Below the pieces are notes generated by a model that saw nothing but the letters and a program-made list of their open reading frames with translations, did no database searches and was not told where the DNA came from. A DNA stretch of 64,000 nt from Bacteroidota bacterium. Its GTDB lineage: Bacteria; Bacteroidota; Bacteroidia; Chitinophagales; Chitinophagaceae. The position numbers were made by a program, and so were the translations under genes. This document shows, one piece after another, positions 16,461 to 26,713 of this stretch; within the stretch, counting starts at the first letter, position 1; each line of letters starts with the position of its first letter. The stretch is from NCBI GenBank assembly GCA_020161535.1, contig JAIUNW010000006.1, positions 62,001 through 126,000 of the forward strand, read 5' to 3'.

Positions 16461-18875
16461 ATGAGACTAGCCGCCTTATTCCTATGCTTCTGTGTAGGCT
16501 GTTTATTTTTGTCAATAACCCAATCGGTTATTGCGCAAAATGTCGGCCGGCAATTCTCTGCACGCTTGCTTGATTCAGTCAACCACCAGCCGGTTGTATA
16601 TGCCACCGTAAACATCTTCGACACCCAGAAAAAAATAATTGCCAGTGGCTATGCCGACGAAAAGGGATTGGTTAAAATAGAAAAGATTGTACAGCAACCC
16701 AGTGCGTTAGAAATAACCGCCACGGGTTATAAGGCGATCGAGATCGAATGGCATTGGCCCGCTTCACAACAGATAGTTGATATTGGAACGATACAGCTTG
16801 TTGGTTCATCCGATAACCTGGAGCAGGTGATTGTAACGGGCCGTCGTCGCCTCGTAGAACAAAAGCCCGGCATGCTGGTATACCGGGCCATCAACGATCC
16901 CTCTAACCAGGGTGGCACAGCCGCCGATGTTTTGCGCAAGGCGCCCATACTCAATGTTGATGCGCAGGGAAACGTGAGTATGCGCGGCAGTTCGAGATTG
17001 CGTATCTTGATCAATGGAAAGTTCTCCGGACAAATGGCCCGCAACGCAGCCGATGCCCTCAACATGATTCCGGCAAATATCATTGAGTCGGTAGAGATCA
17101 TCACCAATCCTTCGGCCAAATACGATGCAGAGGGCACGGCCGGCGTTATTAATATCATCACCCGAAAAGGAACCAATAAAACAACCGGCGCGTTGGAGTT
17201 GAGTGCGAGTAACCTCAACCAGATGTTTAATCCGCGCATTGAATTTACCAGTGGCAAATGGAATGTTTCCGTGCATGGGCACCTGCATCGGATGATAACC
17301 AAACAACAAGCTGATTACTATCGTGTATTAAAATCTGATAACAGCACGTTGTACCAGGAATGGCGGGGCAACAATGCGGCGCCGCATGGCTCGGCAGATT
17401 TTACGGTGGTGTATGATGCCGACTCGCTTACCGAATGGAGCCTTGGTATCAATACCAGCCTCGGCCACTGGCCCACCAATAGTACGATTGCCAACAGAAC
17501 CGTTGAATCCAATCGCAGTTTGCGCGAGGCCTATGTACAGAACACCCATTTTACAAGTAACTATTTCAATACAGATATCAACCTGGCCCTCAAAAAGAAA
17601 TTGCAGCGACCGGGGCATGAACTGGTGGTACAGGCACAATGGTCGCCGGGAAAGAGCCGCGAGCCTTACCAATCGTCGCTTTATAACCAGGCAAACGTTT
17701 TATTTTATGAGGAAGACAACCAGAATAGAATCCGCAAAAACGAGCTGACTTTTCAGACCGATTATGTTCTGCCCTTCAACACAAAATATACGCTCGAAAC
17801 GGGAATTAAAGGCATCTGGCGCAAAGCAAGCAACCGATACAATGTATTGTCTAATACCGGCAGCGGCTGGGTAGAAGAAGCGGATCGTTCGGATTATTTC
17901 AGCAATGACCAGGAAGTGGCAGCGGCTTACGCATTGATGAAGGCCACTATTAAAAGTTGGTATTTTGAAGGCGGACTTCGTTATGAACAAACTTTCATGC
18001 GTGGTAATCTTCAGCAAGCAGCACAAAAGTTCAGCCAACAGTTTGGTAACCTGGTACCAACGGCCACGATCACCCGAAAACTCAATGCCGACCAAAACCT
18101 GACATTGAGTTATACCAAACGAATTACGCGGCCGTATATCGCCGACATGAACCCCAATATCAATGCCAGTGATCCCAAGAACCTGTCGAGCGGAAACCCT
18201 GATCTCCGGCCCGAGATCAGTCACCAGGTAGAACTGGTGCATGGCCTCAATGCCGGGCGCTCGTTTTTCCTGAACAGTTCTTTTTTCTGGCGCAAAACCG
18301 ATAATTCCATTATTGAATACAGCAGTACAGATGCAGCCGGTATTGTATTAACGCGCAAAGAAAACCTGGCCGGCAACAGCAGCACCGGTGCGAATATTTC
18401 AGTCACCACTATGCCGGTAGAATGGATGACGTTGAATGGCGGCTTCTCTTCTTACTATGTCAAGTATAGAAGTGCGGCCCTGGCTATTAACAACAATGGC
18501 TGGATAAACGATTTGAGTTTGAATGCAGCCGTTCGACTGCCAAAGAAATACAGCGCCCAACTTACTTTTTATTACAACGGAAAACGTTTCAACCTGCAAG
18601 GCGACGGCTCGCCTATGCTGTATTACAGCGGCTCGGTGAAAAAAGAATGGAGCAAGCCCAAGTTGTCGCTAACACTGTTGGCAGTAAACCCTTTTAATGA
18701 ATACACGCCGCAGGATGTATGGGTTCGTACCGACAATTTTTATTCGTATAGCCGCGATCGATATTACCTGCGCGAATTCAAGCTGACGCTGAACTGGGAA
18801 TTCGGGACAACGAATGGCAGTCGCCGCGGGCAAAAGATCAGCAACGACGACATACGTTCTAATGACCGGCGCTGA
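16461..18875 (+). CDS. Outer-membrane beta-barrel receptor (TonB-dependent-like, OMP_b-brl_3 type)
   Basis: 804 residues: signal peptide to about residue 25 (SVIAQ), a carboxypeptidase-like regulatory domain (about 30-115, FSARLLDSVNHQPVVYATV), a plug-like domain (about 120-235 with MRGSSRLRILINGK and YDAEGTAGVINIITRKG), and a C-terminal 22-strand-type barrel ending in LTLNWEFG. This order matches the outer membrane beta-barrel family proteins common in Chitinophagaceae. The substrate is unknown. No SusD partner follows, so it is unlikely to be a SusCD glycan importer. It stands alone with a 220-base upstream gap in which I could not pick a convincing promoter. Confidence 0.9.
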   Translation: MRLAALFLCFCVGCLFLSITQSVIAQNVGRQFSARLLDSVNHQPVVYATVNIFDTQKKIIASGYADEKGLVKIEKIVQQPSALEITATGYKAIEIEWHWPASQQIVDIGTIQLVGSSDNLEQVIVTGRRRLVEQKPGMLVYRAINDPSNQGGTAADVLRKAPILNVDAQGNVSMRGSSRLRILINGKFSGQMARNAADALNMIPANIIESVEIITNPSAKYDAEGTAGVINIITRKGTNKTTGALELSASNLNQMFNPRIEFTSGKWNVSVHGHLHRMITKQQADYYRVLKSDNSTLYQEWRGNNAAPHGSADFTVVYDADSLTEWSLGINTSLGHWPTNSTIANRTVESNRSLREAYVQNTHFTSNYFNTDINLALKKKLQRPGHELVVQAQWSPGKSREPYQSSLYNQANVLFYEEDNQNRIRKNELTFQTDYVLPFNTKYTLETGIKGIWRKASNRYNVLSNTGSGWVEEADRSDYFSNDQEVAAAYALMKATIKSWYFEGGLRYEQTFMRGNLQQAAQKFSQQFGNLVPTATITRKLNADQNLTLSYTKRITRPYIADMNPNINASDPKNLSSGNPDLRPEISHQVELVHGLNAGRSFFLNSSFFWRKTDNSIIEYSSTDAAGIVLTRKENLAGNSSTGANISVTTMPVEWMTLNGGFSSYYVKYRSAALAINNNGWINDLSLNAAVRLPKKYSAQLTFYYNGKRFNLQGDGSPMLYYSGSVKKEWSKPKLSLTLLAVNPFNEYTPQDVWVRTDNFYSYSRDRYYLREFKLTLNWEFGTTNGSRRGQKISNDDIRSNDRR

Positions 18876-18950
18876 CGACGGGCGGTAGGCGCGAAGCAAA
18901 AACCAGGCATTGGGCCGATTTTTGTACATTCAGCGTCAATACGTCAAATC

Positions 18951-21257
18951 ATGAAGCCATTATGGAGAAACTTGTTGCTCCTGGTGCTGTCTCTGGTTGT
19001 TTGCCTCTATTCAGTATATATTTTATCGCCGCGCTACCTACCCGGAACTGCTGAACCGGCAAACCGCTTTTCGGCCTTACGTGCCAGTGAACATTATCGT
19101 GTAGTTGCTGCCATGCCACACATGACAGGCACCATCGCCAACACGCGGGTGCGTGATTCGATCATTGCGTGGTGCGATTCATTTAAACTCGATGTGCAAG
19201 TGGATACTGCCATCGGGCTGCGCAGCTTTTCGAGTATAACCCTCGGCGCTGTTACCTACAATATTCGGGCACGATTGCGGGGCACTGGTTCCGGTCGCGC
19301 TATTTATGTGGTCTCGCACTACGACTCAGCACCCAATTCTTATGGTGCGGGCGACGATGGCATAGCTGTCATTGCCATGATGGAATCCATTCGCGCCCTG
19401 CGGGCGGATCACAAAGCCTTTAAAAACGACATCGTTTTCTTGTTCACCGATGCTGAAGAAGCCGGCTTGCTGGGCGCTGCTGCCAGTATGCGTGATAGCA
19501 GTATAAAAAAAGACATGGCCATTGCTTTCAATTATGATGGCACGGCGGTACGGGGCGCTAGTATGTTGCTGGAAGCGAGTCCCTCGGTTCGGCCATTGTT
19601 AGAACATTACCGCAACCTGCCACATCCCTTTGGTACTTCGCTTTCGGCCGAAGGCAAAAAACGCGCGCCAGGCCACCTCGATTTCGAATTGTTTAAAGAA
19701 GCCGGTATTCCTGGTTTCAGCCAGGTATTGCCCGAAGGCAGAAGTCATTACCATAGCCTGATTGATCGCCTCGAAGCAATCGACCTGAAAACTGTGCAGC
19801 AACACGGTGAAAACATGCTGGCACTCATCAAAGAGTTTGGCGATGTCAATCTGCAACAATTGAAAGGAGAAGAAGTCTATTATTTTCCGGTGCTCAATCA
19901 TCTTTTTATTTATGCGGCGAGCTGGCAACTATGGTTGCTGTTATTGTGCAACGGTTTGTTTATTGCTTCATTTGTTTTGTTTTTGCGCGAAGAGCGCGAA
20001 GCCGGCAATGAAGCGCCCTGGGGCTCGTTTATGTTTGCCGTGGCGCGCTTTCTGTTGGTGTTGCTCTTCTCTTTTGTCATCGCCTATGCGCTGTTGTCGC
20101 TGATACAGAAAGCGTATCCGGACCTGGCGCGTTTTCAAAATTATGAAAGCTACAATGCCTGGCTGTATTATATCGCCCTCGGCTGCAGCGCCTTGACGGT
20201 TTTCGGTTGTGTATATGCGTTTGGTAAAAGAACGTTTAGTGTGCCGGCCGCCATGGCTGGATTTCATTTTTTATTGATCGTATTGGCCGATGCTTTGTAC
20301 ACCCAGGTGCCGTCGGCCTTGTATTGCTTGCTGTTCCCGCTGCTTTTTTCTTTGCTTGCTGCCCTGGTTCGCTGGCGGCGTGCCGACGAAACAGCCGCCC
20401 GTGGCCCACGCACCTTACTGGGCTTTCTTGCCGCCTTACCCGCTTGCTTGTTGTTGCCGACCGTTATTTATTTTAGTTATGCAGGCGCGTTTGGCTTATC
20501 GGTGTATACGGCTGCTTTGTGTGTGCCGGTCGTTATATTGGCCGGTTTCCTCCTGCCTTTGTGGAAAGAGGTGGATTATAAATTGCCTTACTGGCTCCCG
20601 GGACTCTCGTTTATGGGCGTATTGATCTGTTTTCTGTTTGCGCATTTGGGCAGTCATTTCAGCAGTCGGTATCCGCTTCGGTCCAGTTTATATTATCGGT
20701 ATGATATGGACAAAAACCAGGCTGTCTGGCTGTCAGATATTGGCCATACAGATCGATGGAATAAAATCTATCTCGGCAATGCCAAGCCGGGTGTGTATAC
20801 TGATTCAACTTTTCTTTATAGTCGCTCAGAATTAACTGAGCGGTTGAACAGCAAGGCCGATACCCTCGATGTATTGGCACCTGTTATACGCCTGGCGAAA
20901 GACAGTGTAGCCAATGGCAGTCGTTATGTTCAATTGGTGTTTGCTTCCAGTCGCGAAGCAACACTGTTACGGGTAGCCTTTGGTGCTGTGGTGGTGAAAG
21001 ACATGGTGATCAATGGTATACCGGTTACTGATGCGGTGGTTGATACTGCCAGACGTATTCAGTTCTGCGGACTAGGAAACGACTCTCTTCGGGTAGGCAT
21101 CCGCGTTAAAGAAGGGGTGACCTTACCGGTCACCCTGATTGATTATACCCGCGGGCTGCCGCCTGCATTGGAAAAAGTCATTCGCCCTGACGACATCGTG
21201 CCGACCGCCGGCTGGAATGCGAACAGTACACAGCTACTGGTGCGAAGAAAGTTTTAA
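18951..21257 (+). CDS. Membrane-anchored M28 family metallopeptidase
   Basis: 768 residues. After an N-terminal membrane anchor (about 8-27) comes an M28 zinc peptidase domain (about 45-300) with the co-catalytic metal ligands in order: His in VVSHYDSAP, Asp in GAGDDGIAV, Glu-Glu in FTDAEEAGLLG, Asp in FNYDGTA and His in GRSHYHSLID. The rest has about eight hydrophobic segments (about 315-575) and an extracytoplasmic C-terminal domain. This layout resembles eukaryotic ER metallopeptidase 1, and occurs in Bacteroidota. Aminopeptidase action on periplasmic peptides is inferred. Confidence 0.92.
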   Translation: MKPLWRNLLLLVLSLVVCLYSVYILSPRYLPGTAEPANRFSALRASEHYRVVAAMPHMTGTIANTRVRDSIIAWCDSFKLDVQVDTAIGLRSFSSITLGAVTYNIRARLRGTGSGRAIYVVSHYDSAPNSYGAGDDGIAVIAMMESIRALRADHKAFKNDIVFLFTDAEEAGLLGAAASMRDSSIKKDMAIAFNYDGTAVRGASMLLEASPSVRPLLEHYRNLPHPFGTSLSAEGKKRAPGHLDFELFKEAGIPGFSQVLPEGRSHYHSLIDRLEAIDLKTVQQHGENMLALIKEFGDVNLQQLKGEEVYYFPVLNHLFIYAASWQLWLLLLCNGLFIASFVLFLREEREAGNEAPWGSFMFAVARFLLVLLFSFVIAYALLSLIQKAYPDLARFQNYESYNAWLYYIALGCSALTVFGCVYAFGKRTFSVPAAMAGFHFLLIVLADALYTQVPSALYCLLFPLLFSLLAALVRWRRADETAARGPRTLLGFLAALPACLLLPTVIYFSYAGAFGLSVYTAALCVPVVILAGFLLPLWKEVDYKLPYWLPGLSFMGVLICFLFAHLGSHFSSRYPLRSSLYYRYDMDKNQAVWLSDIGHTDRWNKIYLGNAKPGVYTDSTFLYSRSELTERLNSKADTLDVLAPVIRLAKDSVANGSRYVQLVFASSREATLLRVAFGAVVVKDMVINGIPVTDAVVDTARRIQFCGLGNDSLRVGIRVKEGVTLPVTLIDYTRGLPPALEKVIRPDDIVPTAGWNANSTQLLVRRKF

Positions 21258-21274
21258 CAAAGCAGGCATCACGC

Positions 21275-24200
21275 CTATTTCGTAATCACTACTTTTCCGG
21301 CGCCATTGTAACTGTGGTATTCGGGATTGTACATGGCATCGGCACTGGCCGGTCCCATTCTGTACTCACCCACCGAAACGGCACGCACCGCATAATAATA
21401 TCGCTGCACATTGCTGTTTGCATCTACAAACATATGAATGCGATCGTCGCGTACATCAATATTCACCGGCGTATAGCCGTCTTTGATCCAGTCCATGCCC
21501 GGTATTTCTTTGGTGCGCGGATTTTCAATTTCAAAACCGGCCGGTAACAGATCAGTGATGACCACATTGTCAATACTACCCGAATACGCTTTCTCGAGCG
21601 TGAGTTGTACAATGATGAGGTCGTTCTGTTTAAAGTTGTTTCCACTAATCGGCTTGCCATTGCGGGTAAAGAAAGCACGCCTGATCTTTAAGTAATTGTC
21701 TTCTGCCTTGTAATCACCGCTGGCACTGATGCCTTCGCTTTCCCACCAATAATACACGGGCGCATTGCCGCTGGTGGCTATACTAACGGTAGCACTGCCC
21801 AATTGCGCAGAAGTGAGGCTGATATTACTATTATCGAGTTTACCAACAGTTTTTCCATTCGCGGTTACGGTTGCTTTGGCGGCGCCCTTGCTACTCAGGC
21901 GGGCCATCTTGCCAATGGCCAGCAAGCTGAAGGCGCTTTCTTGCGTTGTGTAATAGCGATCTGTTTTTAACTCGTTTACCAACTGCCGGGCCATGGTTGT
22001 TATCTGTGGATTAGCAGGATCCACTTCCAGCAACGCATTCAAGGCCACAGCCTCGTCGCGGATCGGCGAATAAAAACTGCCACCGGTTTGCGGCGTACTC
22101 ACTTCACCGGCAAAAGAGTTGGGTAGCAATTCACGGAAACGTGCTTTGTCGCCCGCAATTGCATAAGCAGCCGCCAATAAGTACTTGCCATCAAGTGCCA
22201 GCAATTCCGGCCGACCCTTATAATAGTTCATACTCGCGATATTCGGCCGGCCCGCGAGGCTCAATACATACAACGAATACGCCACTTCTTTCGGCGCGAT
22301 TTTGCGATTCTGATCGCGGTTGTAGATATAGTTGATTGTACTCTTCACCGCCAGTTTGGCGTTGATATAGCCCAACAGGGTTTCAAGTAAACTGGCGTCT
22401 ACTTCAAAGCCGGCTTTTTTTGCTTCCAATAAAAACTGTGCAGCATAAGCACTGGCCCACCAGTTTTCAGTATCGGCATTGTCCCACATGGTGATCGCAC
22501 CGGTGTACAACTGGCGCATTTTTATTTTGCGGATGGCTTCCTGCACATTCGATGCCGCGCTGGCGCGGGCTGCACGATCGCTCTGCAACACCTCGCTCAG
22601 GTCGCTGAAATACAATTGCGGAAATGCTGCCGATACGGTTTGCTCCGTGCAACCATACGGATATTGCAGCAGGTAACGCAATTGGTTGCCCAATTCCATC
22701 GCCGGATTTCTCGTCAGCACCAATTTGTATTTGCTGCTGTTACTGATGAAATCGGATGTATTGATAGTGATCGTTTGGTTGCTGTTGGCCGCCAAAACAC
22801 CACTACCGGTAATCTGTTGCAAGGTAGAAGGGGGGCGTACAGTAATATCAGTTTCGTCATTATAGTTGCCGCTACCGCCGCTTACAGCAATATTGATTTT
22901 GGCAGCGCCGATAGCCGGTTTTGCCGTTACCTGGAAAAGCGCTTGTGCCTCACTGTTAGCCGGCACGCTGATCGATTGGCTGTTGCTGCCAATGATATCA
23001 ACGGGACCGCTTACCGTGATGGTTGCTTTTGCATTGTTGGCGGTGGTAGTGGTATTGCTGATGGTAACGGGCACACTGATGGTGTCGCGCGGACTCAAAA
23101 ACCGCGGCAACGCTGTACTCAATACCAGGGGATCGGCAATACGCATGTTCTTTTCGGCCGAACCAAACTGGTTGTCTTTCCAGGCCACCGCCATCAATCG
23201 CACTTCACCACTAAAGGCAGGGATATCTACTGTAAAACTGGCTTCACCGCCGCTGGTCGTCGCAATGCCACTCCAGTAACTCAAAATCTTTATCCGTTTA
23301 TTGGGCATGGGGTTTACCCGCTGGTCCATTTTCAGTTCGCCGTCACCACCCGTGCTGCTGCGCTTGGCACTTAGTTCAGGAAACAACAAGGGATACATAT
23401 CAAATGCATTTACCCCCAAGGCCCGCTGTGCGTAGAAGAAGCCAAAGGGATCTGGTGTTGTAAAATCAGATACCTGCAATACCCCATTGTCAACCACGGC
23501 CAGCGTAACCTTGCTGCCCGCGGGCGCTTTCACTTTGATGGTTTGTTTTGTTTTTGAGCGACTTTCTTTTGCTGCAATAATTTCCGGCTGTATCTTTCGG
23601 CCATTGTCTTCTACTGTGATGCTCTTGAAACCATGCGCCACCGTGAGTGGAATATCCGAAACCCCATGCGGTTTGAACAGCGTAGCGGTGATATACACAT
23701 TGGGCAAGTAATCTGCCGTTACCGGAATTTCCAGTGTAGCCGTGCGCTTATCCACTTGCAGGTATTGATGACTCAATACTTTGTCTTGTTCAAGCGTTAC
23801 CAGCATGCGACCGCTGAATGGCGTTTTAAACAGCAACTTAACTTTTTCACCCGCTGAGTATTTTTCTTTGTCGGTGGCAATATCTACTTCGCCTTCTGTA
23901 TTCACTTCAAAGCTATTGTTGTCGCCGCCCCAGTATCCATAACTGTAGAAAGCCCGGCTTACATAGCTGTTACTGCCGGGGATGGCTACCCGCAGTTGGT
24001 AATTTCCCGGCGAACGGGGAACAAAGGAGTAGATGGTTTTTTCGCCGCCAATGGTGATCTGCCCGCTGGCTACTTCTTTCTCCTCGCGCTGCGAGTCGTA
24101 CCTGAAATAACTGCCGGTTTTGTTTAATACGGTATGGTATTCTTCTTTGATCACTTTCACATCGGCAATGGTACCGGGCAGCACCTTCCCTGTTTTGTCG

Positions 24201-26662
24201 AGGGCAATCAGCGGAAAATCTACTTTTTGGTTCAGCGGAAAATAACCATAGCCATTGTCGCCGATACCGAAGAATTTGTCTTGCGTAAAAATGCTTGCTT
24301 TTGCACCGCGACTTACCGGTCGACCCGTTTCATCAAATACCGTTGTATAAAAACTGGCGCGCAACTGTCCGATATTCTTATACATTTCCGGCACGGTATA
24401 GGCCACCTGCGCCCTGCCGTTTTCGTCGGTATTGCCTTCCACCAATTTCTTGTCGAAGAAGCTGGTCTGGTTGGTTAGCGCAAAACTGTATTGCGGGTAT
24501 TTGTTGTTGTAGAATTGTTGTTGTACAACCTGGATTTCGGTTTCGTATTTGCGATTGGCGGCCGGCGGACCAAAAAAGTTGGTTGCCGCAATGGCGAGAT
24601 TGGTCGTTTGCGCTGCAGTCAGTTCTTCTTTATCAAGTGTCGTAACTACTTTGATGCGATCGGGCACAAACTCTTCGATCATGAAGGGCATACTGCTGAT
24701 CAATACATCATTGCCCGAATAAGCTTCGAGGGTATAGCTGCCAGTTAGCGCGGCTACGGGAATATCAATGGCTCCTTCGGTGGCGCCGCTGGCATCGAGG
24801 TTTTTACGGAAATTCTTAAACTCCTTACCGGTAGGCAACAGAAATTTGAATTTAACCGGAATCTCACCGGGCGATTTCCATTGGTAATCGCGCGTGATCA
24901 ACGCAAAATGCAACTGCTCACCCGGCCGGTATATATCCCGCTCTGCGTACAGGAAGGCGTCAAGCCCCGTGCTGTTGAGCCGTTTTCCACCCACATCGAA
25001 ACGGGAGGTGTTTACCGAAGTATTGTTGAATAAAATGTAGTTGAAGTCGCCGGCAGATTTTGCGATGATCATCGCCGGTTTAAAGCCTGCAAATTCTTTG
25101 CGCGCATAGTCGATGTCGGCAACGCCTTCTGCGTTCGAGGTGCCCATGCCCAATACCTGGTTATTAGCACCATAGGCAATCACGTTGATGCCTGCCAGGG
25201 CCTGGGCCGATTGAATAGAATTGGTGAATACCACAATTTTATCTCTTGCTTCTTTGGCAATCAAACCAATATCAGACATCGATACAAATCGACTATCAGC
25301 TACCCAGTAATCTTTTTTACTGCGAACCTGAATATGGTAACTGCCTTTGTTGTCGGGCAGTTTGTCGGTGAAATTGAAATTATAAAGCCGGCTGCCATTG
25401 CTCATCGGCAGGCTTCTGGTATCTATTTCCTGCTGGTAAATGATATCGCCCAGGCTGGCATCACCACCCTGGTAGTCGCTGTATTCTTCGTCTTCGTTGC
25501 TGTTCGTGTTTGGGTAATAGCCATAGCGATGCGCAGCGAGCAAGTTGCTCTCGTAGATTTTACTAATCACCACTTCTAGCCGATCGATATTCGTAATCTT
25601 CAAGGCAATGTTTTTCGCACCCAATGCCGACAGATAAGCACCGCGGGTGCCAACAAAACTGACAGAGGGTTCCAGTTGGCCAAAGGCAATATTGTTGGTG
25701 TAGACTTCGCGTAGTTGTCCGCCGATGCGACCGCGCAAACCCTTACCCAACTCAATTTCATAACTCTTCTCTTGCGAAAACGCATCTGAACTGATTGTAA
25801 AACCCTCATCGGTCACATCTGCTTTAAACTTAACGGCGGGACTAAACTTGATGTTTCCCGCCAGCGAGGCCGCTTCAATCGGCTGGCTGGTTTTCACATA
25901 TACCTTACCGTTCGTGCCGTCGTGGTCGCTTTCCAGGTCGGTAATCACCAGCACAAAGGGCGAAGGAAGAATAATATCCGCCTTGGCATCTTCTATGGCC
26001 GGATTCGATCCGTCTTTTGGCGTTACTCCCTTGGCCAGCGTAATTGAGAGCGGCACGTCTTTGTCCGCCGGCTGGAGCGTGGGTAAGCGAAGTTCTATTT
26101 TATCACTTGCGGCAGCGGAAATCAGTTGAAAGGCGACGGGTTTTCCCTCACTGCTAACGCTTAGTTTGTCTTTCAGGGCTGTTGGATCAACCGGATAATT
26201 GAATTGCAGGTCGATGCGGGGCAGGGCTTTGCGGCTGGTTTCGTCGGCAAGCATCCATACGGCCTGGCTGCTTTCCAGTTGTAACAAGGGCGTAGAAAAG
26301 CTGCGATCGTCCAGCTTGTCGAAGCCACCATATTCACTGTTGATCAGGAGCTGTTTGGTAAACGCCATTTTGTAAGTAGTGGCTGGTTTTAGTGGCTGGG
26401 ATGGAGAGAACACCAGTTGCTCCGGGCTCTCCCAACGAAAGCGACCCGGAATAGCCGGCTCGAATTTTACATACTGCGTCGAATCCCAGCGATTGAGCAG
26501 GGAGTCTTTTACTAAGGGATGGTTAAAACGAAACACCAGGTTCTGGAGGGGTTGCACTTCCTTTTCGGCGTTTGTAAATTCGAGTGTTACTTTAGAGGAA
26601 TTACAAGCAAAGCACAAAACGGCCACGAAAGCCAGCAATGCGCGCATCGGTTTGGAAATCAT
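21275..26662 (-). CDS. Bacterial alpha-2-macroglobulin, periplasmic lipoprotein
   Basis: 1795 residues with an N-terminal lipoprotein-type signal (Cys20 likely lipidated). The macroglobulin-like MG domains fill the first 1200 residues, with an alpha-2-macroglobulin core near IKILSYWSGIATTSGGEASF and a thioester-domain helical toroid in the C-terminal part. The thioester motif CTEQ is present, Cys1338 in YPYGCTEQ, so covalent trapping of attacking proteases should be possible. Bacterial homologues guard the periplasm and are often next to penicillin-binding protein 1C; here pbpC is divergent with 31 bases between the starts. The length is a little above the E. coli YfhM protein (about 1650). 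Confidence 0.93.
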   Translation of the reverse strand: MISKPMRALLAFVAVLCFACNSSKVTLEFTNAEKEVQPLQNLVFRFNHPLVKDSLLNRWDSTQYVKFEPAIPGRFRWESPEQLVFSPSQPLKPATTYKMAFTKQLLINSEYGGFDKLDDRSFSTPLLQLESSQAVWMLADETSRKALPRIDLQFNYPVDPTALKDKLSVSSEGKPVAFQLISAAASDKIELRLPTLQPADKDVPLSITLAKGVTPKDGSNPAIEDAKADIILPSPFVLVITDLESDHDGTNGKVYVKTSQPIEAASLAGNIKFSPAVKFKADVTDEGFTISSDAFSQEKSYEIELGKGLRGRIGGQLREVYTNNIAFGQLEPSVSFVGTRGAYLSALGAKNIALKITNIDRLEVVISKIYESNLLAAHRYGYYPNTNSNEDEEYSDYQGGDASLGDIIYQQEIDTRSLPMSNGSRLYNFNFTDKLPDNKGSYHIQVRSKKDYWVADSRFVSMSDIGLIAKEARDKIVVFTNSIQSAQALAGINVIAYGANNQVLGMGTSNAEGVADIDYARKEFAGFKPAMIIAKSAGDFNYILFNNTSVNTSRFDVGGKRLNSTGLDAFLYAERDIYRPGEQLHFALITRDYQWKSPGEIPVKFKFLLPTGKEFKNFRKNLDASGATEGAIDIPVAALTGSYTLEAYSGNDVLISSMPFMIEEFVPDRIKVVTTLDKEELTAAQTTNLAIAATNFFGPPAANRKYETEIQVVQQQFYNNKYPQYSFALTNQTSFFDKKLVEGNTDENGRAQVAYTVPEMYKNIGQLRASFYTTVFDETGRPVSRGAKASIFTQDKFFGIGDNGYGYFPLNQKVDFPLIALDKTGKVLPGTIADVKVIKEEYHTVLNKTGSYFRYDSQREEKEVASGQITIGGEKTIYSFVPRSPGNYQLRVAIPGSNSYVSRAFYSYGYWGGDNNSFEVNTEGEVDIATDKEKYSAGEKVKLLFKTPFSGRMLVTLEQDKVLSHQYLQVDKRTATLEIPVTADYLPNVYITATLFKPHGVSDIPLTVAHGFKSITVEDNGRKIQPEIIAAKESRSKTKQTIKVKAPAGSKVTLAVVDNGVLQVSDFTTPDPFGFFYAQRALGVNAFDMYPLLFPELSAKRSSTGGDGELKMDQRVNPMPNKRIKILSYWSGIATTSGGEASFTVDIPAFSGEVRLMAVAWKDNQFGSAEKNMRIADPLVLSTALPRFLSPRDTISVPVTISNTTTTANNAKATITVSGPVDIIGSNSQSISVPANSEAQALFQVTAKPAIGAAKINIAVSGGSGNYNDETDITVRPPSTLQQITGSGVLAANSNQTITINTSDFISNSSKYKLVLTRNPAMELGNQLRYLLQYPYGCTEQTVSAAFPQLYFSDLSEVLQSDRAARASAASNVQEAIRKIKMRQLYTGAITMWDNADTENWWASAYAAQFLLEAKKAGFEVDASLLETLLGYINAKLAVKSTINYIYNRDQNRKIAPKEVAYSLYVLSLAGRPNIASMNYYKGRPELLALDGKYLLAAAYAIAGDKARFRELLPNSFAGEVSTPQTGGSFYSPIRDEAVALNALLEVDPANPQITTMARQLVNELKTDRYYTTQESAFSLLAIGKMARLSSKGAAKATVTANGKTVGKLDNSNISLTSAQLGSATVSIATSGNAPVYYWWESEGISASGDYKAEDNYLKIRRAFFTRNGKPISGNNFKQNDLIIVQLTLEKAYSGSIDNVVITDLLPAGFEIENPRTKEIPGMDWIKDGYTPVNIDVRDDRIHMFVDANSNVQRYYYAVRAVSVGEYRMGPASADAMYNPEYHSYNGAGKVVITK

Positions 26663-26681
26663 TTGGGGGGAGGTTGTATCC

Positions 26682-26713
26682 CAAAATTATTATATGGATG
26701 AACGATCTCAAAA
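26682..26713 (-). promoter_or_regulatory. Promoter of the alpha-2-macroglobulin gene
   Basis: On the minus strand: TTTTG (26713-26709), exactly 19 bases, then a perfect -7 box TAATTTTG (26689-26682). The predicted start is about 13 bases before the ATG at 26662. It overlaps the first codons of pbpC, so expression of the two divergent genes may interfere. Confidence 0.7.

Noticed and set aside
22616..23374. 252-codon open frame on the plus strand within the alpha-2-macroglobulin gene
   Set aside because: Antisense shadow with no start context, no domain and no operon partner.
26379..26693. N-terminal extension of PBP1C by 105 residues
   Set aside because: The extension is antisense to the macroglobulin start and has no family likeness; the protein should begin at 26694 or 26745.
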